This document shows, piece by piece, positions 58,864-64,000 of a stretch of DNA of 64,000 bases. How positions within the stretch are numbered: the stretch's first letter is position 1; each line of letters opens with the position of its first letter. A program made the translations under genes and the position numbers. The notes beneath the pieces were generated by a model. It saw only the letters and a list, made by a program, of their open reading frames with translations. It ran no database searches and was not told the origin of the DNA. Origin of the DNA: Verrucomicrobiaceae bacterium (GTDB lineage Bacteria; Verrucomicrobiota; Verrucomicrobiia; Verrucomicrobiales; Verrucomicrobiaceae); assembly GCA_024232965.1 (NCBI GenBank), contig JACKQF010000003.1:434001-498000 (forward strand). Reading direction: 5' to 3'.

Positions 58864-60576
58864 ATGTTACTCACCGCACTCAAAGTAAAGCTCGCCGCCA
58901 TGGTCGCCGTGGCCGGATTGGACACCAACCAAATTAACCAGATCTCTCCTGAGACCAAAGCAGCCCTCGAAACGCTGGCTGCTGATCAAAGTGAAGGAAA
59001 GGTCGACACACAACAGGCATTCACTAAAGCGCTAACCGCGATCAAGGAAGCCGCTGACAAGAACGATGCCAGCGCTGCCTACGTGCTCGCCCACTGGATG
59101 ACCTTTGGCATTCTCCAGGGTGCACAGCCTGATCAAGTCCTAGCCCTCTACAAGAAGTCGGCGGATGCTGGCCAGCTCCAGGCCATGGCCGAACTCGGTG
59201 CGCTCACATTGCGCAATGCCCAGGACCAGGCCAAGGCTGAAGAAGGTATCGCCCTGATCAAGGCTGCCTCCGACAAAGGCGAACTCGGTGCCATGCGCGC
59301 CTATGCTCAAATCCTTCTCCGCGGCACCAATACCGTCAAGCCTGATGCGACGGCTGCTGAGAAACTTTTGCTTGCGGGTAGCGCAGCGAAAGACAGCGAG
59401 GCTACCTTGCTGCTCTCCCAAATGTATCAGGGTGGCGTCGAAGGCGGTGTCGCCAAAGACGAGAAGAAGGCCCTTGAGATGCTCGACAAGGCTATCGAAC
59501 AAGGCAACGCAAATGCGATGAGTCTGAAGGCTGCACGCCTCTTCAACGGTGATCAAGGCGCTAATCCTTTGGTCGCTAAGGATCCGGCCGCCGCTATCAA
59601 GATGTTCGAGGATGCTGCTGCCAAGGGCAACGCTGCCGCGAATCGTTTGCTCGGCCAAATTTATGAAGGTGGTCAAGGCATTGAGAAGGCGGATCCTGAG
59701 AAGGCATTCGGCTACTACGAAAAGGCTGCTCAGGCTGGTGATCCACAAGCTCTGCTTCGTCTTGGTCAAGCATTCCAGGGTGGCGTTGGTCTCCCTGTTG
59801 GTGAGGCCAAGGATGGCAAGCAAGAAGTGAAAGTGTTGGTCCCAGTTGACCAGAAGCGTGCGCTTGATGCGTTCCGCATGGCTGCTCAGGCGGGTGTCCC
59901 GCAGGCATTCTACGCAGTCGGCGTTTACTATGAAACCGGCACCGTCGTTGACAAAGATCCAGTGAAGGCATTCGCACTCATCAAGCGCGCCGCTGACTCT
60001 GGCATCACAGAGGCGCAGTTCCGCCTTGCTGGATACTACCAGAACGGCGCTGGCGTCACGCAGGATCTTATCGCCGCCGCTGGCTGGTATGACCGTGCTG
60101 CTCAGGCCAACTACGCGCCTGCGCACCTCGCACTCGGAAATCTCTATGAAGCCGGCTTAAACGCAGGTAACGGTGGCGATAGTCCAGCAAGCAGCAGCAT
60201 GGCTGCTGCCGCAAGCCACTACAACATGGCTGCTGAGCAAGGTTCCGCTCAGGCCATGGTCCGCCTTGCTGGTATGTATGAACGTGGTGCGGCGACGGTG
60301 AAGAACGAACCCGACCTCGTCCGTGCCCTTGCTTACCTGATGCTCGCTGAGTTCATCTCCAAGGACAAGCAAGTCACCGATGTCATCGCCAAGATGAAGG
60401 AAAAGATGAAGCCAGAGCAGATCACCGACGCTACCAAGTTCTATGAGCCGAAGAAGGCCGCACTTGAAGCCAAGATCCGCGAAGCCAACGGTGGCGCAGC
60501 AGGCGCTGCCGCTGCTCCAGCGGCTGACAGCGGTGCTGCTAAGGGTGCAAGCAAAAGTGGCAAAGGCACCAAATAA
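58864..60576 (+). CDS. Large Sel1/TPR-like repeat protein
   Basis: The 570-residue protein has at least ten Sel1-like repeats from about residue 60 to 500, for example AAIKMFEDAAAKGNAAANRL followed by LGQIYEGGQG, KAFGYYEKAAQAGDPQALLR, AFALIKRAADSGITEAQFRL and ASHYNMAAEQGSAQAMVRLA. The N-terminus is weakly hydrophobic (LLTALKVKLAAMVAVAGL) and may be a signal segment. The tail is low complexity (Ala/Gly/Lys/Ser). Such solenoids mediate protein interactions, often in the periplasm. The gene is preceded by a structured leader and ends with a strong terminator, so it is a single-gene transcript. Function unknown. Confidence 0.85.
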   Translation: MLLTALKVKLAAMVAVAGLDTNQINQISPETKAALETLAADQSEGKVDTQQAFTKALTAIKEAADKNDASAAYVLAHWMTFGILQGAQPDQVLALYKKSADAGQLQAMAELGALTLRNAQDQAKAEEGIALIKAASDKGELGAMRAYAQILLRGTNTVKPDATAAEKLLLAGSAAKDSEATLLLSQMYQGGVEGGVAKDEKKALEMLDKAIEQGNANAMSLKAARLFNGDQGANPLVAKDPAAAIKMFEDAAAKGNAAANRLLGQIYEGGQGIEKADPEKAFGYYEKAAQAGDPQALLRLGQAFQGGVGLPVGEAKDGKQEVKVLVPVDQKRALDAFRMAAQAGVPQAFYAVGVYYETGTVVDKDPVKAFALIKRAADSGITEAQFRLAGYYQNGAGVTQDLIAAAGWYDRAAQANYAPAHLALGNLYEAGLNAGNGGDSPASSSMAAAASHYNMAAEQGSAQAMVRLAGMYERGAATVKNEPDLVRALAYLMLAEFISKDKQVTDVIAKMKEKMKPEQITDATKFYEPKKAALEAKIREANGGAAGAAAAPAADSGAAKGASKSGKGTK

Positions 60577-60644
60577 GGACTGATCTCAGACCAGTTTGAT
60601 TTTCATTGAAAATCGGCTTGTCAAAGTTCCAACTCCAGTTAAGT

Positions 60645-60681
60645 TCGGCGCTCCCTTTCAACGGGGGGCGCCGATTTTTTT
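60645..60681 (+). terminator. Intrinsic terminator of the Sel1-repeat gene, abutting tRNA-Ala
   Basis: An 11-bp stem (60645-60655 with 60664-60674; one G-T pair; arm TCGGCGCTCCC) with an 8-nt loop is followed by seven T (60675-60681). The tRNA starts one base later at 60683, so the tRNA promoter must overlap or precede the terminator. Confidence 0.88.
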
Positions 60682-60682
60682 C

Positions 60683-60758
60683 GGGGCATTAGCTCAGTTG
60701 GTAGAGCGCTTCAATGGCATTGAAGAGGTCAGCGGTTCGAATCCGCTATGCTCCACCA
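60683..60758 (+). tRNA. tRNA-Ala (anticodon GGC)
   Basis: The 76-nt cloverleaf begins GGGGCAT, pairing with ATGCTCC (one G-T pair), and has D arm TAGCTCAGTTGGTAGAGC, anticodon stem CTTCA/TGAAG with loop ATGGCAT (anticodon GGC), the T-loop GGTTCGAATCC and an encoded CCA (ACCA end). Alanine identity is supported by GGC, although the G3-T70 pair conforms to the alanine G3-U70 determinant as well. Confidence 0.95.
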
Positions 60759-60790
60759 GACTCACCGTAACGACGGAAGAAAGTCTGGTG
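60754..60790 (+). other. Hairpin overlapping the tRNA-Ala 3' end
   Basis: CACCAGACT (60754-60762) pairs perfectly with AGTCTGGTG (60782-60790), with an inner CCGT/ACGG stem. The 5' arm includes the tRNA CCA. No T-tract follows, so this is a possible processing or folding element rather than a terminator. The DUF1573 gene starts 31 nt later. Confidence 0.5.
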
Positions 60791-60820
60791 AAATTCACAG
60801 GAAGGTGTAGTTTTCACTGC

Positions 60821-61498
60821 ATGAAGGCCACCATCGTTCTTTGCATTCTAGCTAGCTGTCTGTCTGCTACGGCTCGCGCCGACCTCGTGTTGGACGTGAA
60901 GGTCATTGAGGTCAAACCCAAGCCAGAGGATGAGACTGCGTCAGTGACGTTTACCTTTCGTAACAATGGCACCAAAGCGGTAACCGTGACCGGCCTGGAG
61001 AGTGCCTGCAGTTGTCTGAGTTCGGAACTTGATCGCGCTATTTATGAGCCGGGATCAACCGGCACAGGCAAGGCGGAGTTCAAGGTGACGAGTTTCGTGG
61101 GTAAGCACGAGAAATTTGTGACCGTGACAACAGATGATCCGGCGCAGCCAGAATGGATCATTCCTTTTGAACTGGATGTGCCTGCCGTTGTCGATATTGA
61201 ACCGAAGACCGTGCAGTGGTGGATTGATGAACCCGTGACGTCCAAGGATTTGGTGGTTAAAATGTTGGGAGACGAACCCATGAAGATCACCAAAATCACT
61301 TCAACCCGTGAGGGGGTGGAATTCTCCTGGAAGGAAGTGAAGCCTGGTCGCGAATATCGCATCACGGTGAAGCCCAAGAACACGACTGACGTCATGCTTG
61401 GGGCGTTGAAGATCGAGACCGACAGCAAGATCCCAAAGTATGCTCGGCAGATGGCGTTCTTCAGCGTGTACCGGCAGCCAGCGTCAGTCCAACGGTAG
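60821..61498 (+). CDS. Exported DUF1573 protein
   Basis: The ATG at 60821 gives 225 residues with a signal peptide (TIVLCILASCLSATARA). The first domain is DUF1573, an Ig-like fold with ASVTFTFRNNGTKAVTVTGLESACSCLSSEL and YEPGSTGTGKAEFKV. A second Ig-like half follows. DUF1573 proteins are secreted beta-sandwich proteins of unknown role, abundant in Bacteroidota, Planctomycetota and Verrucomicrobiota. A rhodanese gene starts 12 nt downstream, so co-transcription is likely; the CSC pair may be redox relevant. Confidence 0.85.
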   Translation: MKATIVLCILASCLSATARADLVLDVKVIEVKPKPEDETASVTFTFRNNGTKAVTVTGLESACSCLSSELDRAIYEPGSTGTGKAEFKVTSFVGKHEKFVTVTTDDPAQPEWIIPFELDVPAVVDIEPKTVQWWIDEPVTSKDLVVKMLGDEPMKITKITSTREGVEFSWKEVKPGREYRITVKPKNTTDVMLGALKIETDSKIPKYARQMAFFSVYRQPASVQR

Positions 61499-61510
61499 GA
61501 ATTCCAGCGG

Positions 61511-61957
61511 ATGTTCAAACAATCTGTTCTGTTGTTGATCCTCAGTCTCTGTGCTGCGGCGGCGACCCACTGGTTTCATCCCGGAGCTCCTGCTTGGTAT
61601 GCCGTGGATGTGCCGCTGGCGGATGATGAGGTGGACTTGGCGGAGGTAGAGCAACGATGGAAAGGGGCGGTGTTGTGGTTGGATGCACGGCCTCGCGATC
61701 AGTTTGAGAAGGGCCACATCCCCGGCGCACATCTATTGAATGAGCAGGAATTCGACGAGTTGGTTTTGGTAAACATTGATCTTCTCCAGGGGCTCACCAA
61801 GCCGGTGGTGATTTATTGCTCTGGGCAGGCGTGCAAGGCAAGTCACGCGGTACGCGATCGACTCGTCAACACCGGCATCATTCACGAAAATGTCTTTGTT
61901 CTGCGGGGCGGATTTCCTGCTTGGGAGGCGGCGGGTGGCCCGGTGGAAAAACCGTAG
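61511..61957 (+). CDS. Exported rhodanese-like protein
   Basis: The 148-residue protein has an N-terminal hydrophobic segment (SVLLLILSLCAAAATHWF) and one rhodanese domain with VLWLDARPRDQFEKGHIPGAHLL and the active-site loop VVIYCSGQACKASHAVRD. The catalytic cysteine is present. A periplasmic or membrane-tethered sulfur-transfer or thiol role is likely. It follows the DUF1573 gene by 12 nt and converges on acpS with a 1-nt gap. Confidence 0.88.
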   Translation: MFKQSVLLLILSLCAAAATHWFHPGAPAWYAVDVPLADDEVDLAEVEQRWKGAVLWLDARPRDQFEKGHIPGAHLLNEQEFDELVLVNIDLLQGLTKPVVIYCSGQACKASHAVRDRLVNTGIIHENVFVLRGGFPAWEAAGGPVEKP

Positions 61958-61958
61958 C

Positions 61959-62342
61959 TTAGACCTCCTCTAGAATGACGTGTGCGGAGGCTAGTTCGGT
62001 AGTATGTGTCAGTGAAAGGAGGCAGCGCTTCACCCCCAAGGCAGTGGCACGTGTCTTGGCTCCATTGTGGAATACTAGTGATGGGCAGCCATTTTCAGCG
62101 CGGGTGACCTCAATGTCCATCCAGCTCACGCCTTCGGCAAAGCCGGTGCCCAGAGCTTTGGCACCAGCCTCTTTGGCGGCGAATCGCGCTGCGTAGTGGA
62201 TCGCTGGATCAGCGCAGGCGTCGCAGTAGGCGACCTCGCCAGCGGTGAAGGTGCGTTGTTTGAACCGATCGCCATGGCGTTCCAGGAGGGCGCGAATGCG
62301 CTCCACTTCAACGAGATCAATGCCGAGTCCGAGCGCCGCCAT
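61959..62342 (-). CDS. acpS: Holo-[acyl-carrier-protein] synthase
   Basis: The 127-residue protein has the AcpS signatures GLGIDLVEVERIRALL (Asp for Mg) and YAARFAAKEAGAKALGTGF (Glu and Lys), and SLTHTTELASAHVIL at the end. It transfers 4'-phosphopantetheine from CoA to acyl carrier protein in the cytoplasm. It follows pdxJ after 3 nt, an arrangement common in bacteria. Confidence 0.95.
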   Translation of the reverse strand: MAALGLGIDLVEVERIRALLERHGDRFKQRTFTAGEVAYCDACADPAIHYAARFAAKEAGAKALGTGFAEGVSWMDIEVTRAENGCPSLVFHNGAKTRATALGVKRCLLSLTHTTELASAHVILEEV

Positions 62343-62345
62343 CGT

Positions 62346-63110
62346 TTACCAAGCGTGATAGGTGCCCATGGCAGCCAGCATTTCTTTGATGGCTGCTGCG
62401 AGCCCTACAGTGATGGCTCGCGACACGAGGTGATGGCCGATATTGAGTTCTGTGAGGTGGGGGACGCAGAAGAGATCGGGGAGATTTTCCGTCGTCAGCC
62501 CATGGCCAGCGTTGATTTGAAGGCCGAGGCAGTGGCCGAGTTCAGCTGCGGCCTTGAGGCGAGCGGCTTCAAATGCCCGCTCTTGGCCTTGGTGATTGGC
62601 AAAGGTGCCGGTGTGTAGTTCGATCATGTCCGCTCCAATTTCGGCAGAGGCTTTGACCTGTTCAGCGTCTGGATCAATGAACATGCTGACGCGAGTGCCA
62701 TTGGCCTGCAATTGCCGGATGGTGTCAGCGAGGGAATCGCGCTGGCCTGCTACGTCGAGTCCTCCCTCGGTGGTGACTTCTTCTCGGTTTTCCGGAACCA
62801 TGCAGACAAAGTCTGGCCTAACCTGGAGCGCGATGGCGAGGATCTCTGGAGTGTTGCCCATTTCAAGATTCATCTTGGTGCGAATCTCTCGGCGCAGCAG
62901 AAAGACATCCGCATCCTGAATGTGGCGTCGGTCTGCCCGCAGATGAACAGTGATGGAATGGGCGCCAGCGACCTCCGCATCTAGCGCTGCCCGCAAGAGG
63001 GAGGGCTCCGCATTGTGCGCGTCTGGCATCGCGCGGTAGCGCGCCTGACGCAGGGTGGCGACGTGGTCGATATTGACGCCGAGGAGAAGAGGGTTGGGCA
63101 TGCTTAGCAT
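62346..63110 (-). CDS. pdxJ: Pyridoxine 5'-phosphate synthase
   Basis: The 254-residue product (251 from the ATG at 63101) has LGVNIDHVATLRQARY, ITVHLRADRRHIQDADV, CMVPENREEVTTEGGLDV and INAGHGLTTENL, matching PdxJ. It condenses 1-deoxyxylulose 5-phosphate with aminoacetone 3-phosphate to make pyridoxine phosphate. It is encoded just before acpS in one transcript. The choice between the two close ATGs is not decided. Confidence 0.95.
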   Translation of the reverse strand: MLSMPNPLLLGVNIDHVATLRQARYRAMPDAHNAEPSLLRAALDAEVAGAHSITVHLRADRRHIQDADVFLLRREIRTKMNLEMGNTPEILAIALQVRPDFVCMVPENREEVTTEGGLDVAGQRDSLADTIRQLQANGTRVSMFIDPDAEQVKASAEIGADMIELHTGTFANHQGQERAFEAARLKAAAELGHCLGLQINAGHGLTTENLPDLFCVPHLTELNIGHHLVSRAITVGLAAAIKEMLAAMGTYHAW

Positions 63111-63200
63111 CTAACGCAGCGGGGAGGAAACGCAAGAACGGGACGATGGAGCGGAAGGCCCTACGGCTGAAAGGCTTCGCGCTTTGGTGCTGCCCGGCCA

Positions 63201-64000
63201 TTAGGCGAGGCGGAAGAGTTTTTGGGAGTTATCGAAGAGGATCTTGCGCTCCACTTTCTTGCTGGAGGCCATGCGGCGGATAGCGGCAATGGTGCTGGCA
63301 CCTTGGCAGCCTGGTCCTCTGCCAAAGTGATCCGCGCAGTCGGAACCGTAGAGGATCTTGTCCTGGTGGCGATCAAAAAAGCTGCGCGTGTGTTCTTCGT
63401 CGCGTTCCAGGGCATTTAGGCCGGAACCTGCGGACATATCTGCGAAGAAATTGGGGTAGTCTGCGAGGTAGCGATCTGTCATGCCGCCGGGCGTGACTTT
63501 TCCTTTTGGGTAGAGGTCCTTTTGGACGGCATCTTTATTGATGTTCGCCCACACCGTCTGGGCATGGCCGATGAAGATGGTCTTGGGGTGCTTTTCCAGC
63601 ATGGTGTGGAGACGCTCGTAGCCGCGATTGTAGCGCTCGTGCTGGAAATGGAGGAGGATGGGTACGTTGTAGGCGGCGGCGAGTTCGTACAGCTTCTGGC
63701 TGGCAGCGCTGTCGCATTCCACGTCGAATTTTTGTTCGCCAATGATGCAAGCCCCCAATTTCAGCCACTTCTCGATTTCAGCGGGAGCGGTTTCGAGGTC
63801 GGTGATCTCGTTGGCGCCCCAAAGGTAAGCTCCGGGATGGGCCGCTGCGATGGCTTTGGCGTCCGCTGTGGTGCCGCATTTGGCGGCGAGCCCGTTGGAC
63901 TTGCCGTCGTGGGTCGAGGGTCGGTTCAGGTAGGTTCCTGCGGGGAGGAGGATCGTGGTAGTGATGCCCATCGCGGTCTGGTGGGTCAGCAAGTGCTCGT
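63201..64000 (-). CDS. Amidohydrolase-like TIM-barrel protein, N-terminus outside window
   Basis: The frame is open at the right edge. The visible 266 residues (EHLLTHQTAMGITTTILLPAG ...) show an amidohydrolase-2-type barrel: a histidine in PILLHFQHERYN, FIGHAQTVWANI, and DKILYGSDCADHFGRGPGC with the terminal metal Asp. The last helix is SSKKVERKILFDNSQKLFRL. Family members hydrolyse or decarboxylate small cyclic or aromatic compounds. The N-terminal HxH metal site, if present, lies outside the window. A start at TTG 63992 is possible but the upstream frame continues. Confidence 0.8.
   Translation of the reverse strand, partial: EHLLTHQTAMGITTTILLPAGTYLNRPSTHDGKSNGLAAKCGTTADAKAIAAAHPGAYLWGANEITDLETAPAEIEKWLKLGACIIGEQKFDVECDSAASQKLYELAAAYNVPILLHFQHERYNRGYERLHTMLEKHPKTIFIGHAQTVWANINKDAVQKDLYPKGKVTPGGMTDRYLADYPNFFADMSAGSGLNALERDEEHTRSFFDRHQDKILYGSDCADHFGRGPGCQGASTIAAIRRMASSKKVERKILFDNSQKLFRLA

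Noticed and set aside
59140..60126. A 328-codon minus-strand frame inside the Sel1-repeat gene
   Set aside because: The plus-strand protein shows clear repeated Sel1 units; the antisense frame has no domain and arises from the repeat's codon use.

Overview
The window looks like a chromosomal segment of a Verrucomicrobiota bacterium, probably of the Prosthecobacter/Verrucomicrobium type, with a planctomycete-like secretome. This is inferred from six DUF1549/DUF1553 proteins (PSCyt2-PSD1), three of them with an N-terminal PSCyt1 haem domain, from four Tat-exported DUF1501 proteins, and from the housekeeping genes between them. No rRNA, CRISPR, phage or insertion-sequence genes were seen.

Layout. 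1-3.4 kb: a PSCyt1/DUF1549 protein cut by the window edge and a PQQ-type beta-propeller. 3.6-4.7 kb: pirin and a DoxX-like protein. 4.8-10 kb: a DUF1549/DUF1553 + DUF1501 pair, a Gfo/Idh/MocA oxidoreductase and a LmbE-type deacetylase, facing a large PSCyt1/PSD1 protein (10-13.1 kb). 13.2-17.7 kb: a long structured intergenic element, an L,D-transpeptidase, and another DUF1549/DUF1553 + DUF1501 pair. 17.8-28.3 kb (minus strand): a Ser/Thr kinase with HEAT-like repeats, cyclophilin, a small lipoprotein, YgfZ, a beta-hydroxyacid dehydrogenase, a SurA-like isomerase, an AAA ATPase, a GtrA protein, formate-THF ligase and a UDP-glucuronate-4-epimerase-like enzyme.

28.5-47.5 kb (minus strand) is the most distinctive part. 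Twelve consecutive same-strand genes, nearly all overlapping or within about 30 nt, run from a PSCyt1/PSD1 haem protein through a metallo-beta-lactamase/esterase fusion, a parallel beta-helix protein, a DUF1549/DUF1553 + DUF1501 pair, a DoeB/aspartoacylase-like deacylase, an MFS transporter, an esterase remnant, a double alpha/beta-hydrolase, an M81 (MlrC-like) metallopeptidase, an enolase-superfamily dehydratase and a second DUF1501 protein. I infer a catabolic operon: envelope enzymes open an ester- and amide-decorated substrate, the MFS protein imports the product, and cytoplasmic enzymes process it. The substrate is unknown. The esterase remnant (35391-35699) is an internally deleted, frameshifted relative of the esterase half of the fusion protein 8 kb upstream in the same run.

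47.6-64 kb is mostly housekeeping: DsbD-type thiol reductase, MoeB/rhodanese E1, a Trm112-like protein, the sdhCAB operon, a GT4 glycogen synthase, a beta-CASP nuclease, an AhbC/NirJ-like radical SAM enzyme, a large Sel1-repeat protein with a structured leader, tRNA-Ala(GGC), a DUF1573 protein, a rhodanese, AcpS, PdxJ and a partial amidohydrolase.

Non-coding signals include three intergenic copies of a short palindromic repeat just downstream of plus-strand genes, an inverted doublet of another palindrome at 31.2 kb whose two copies differ by compensatory changes, and two large intergenic hairpins (13.2 and 58.8 kb) that share a 15-nt loop motif.
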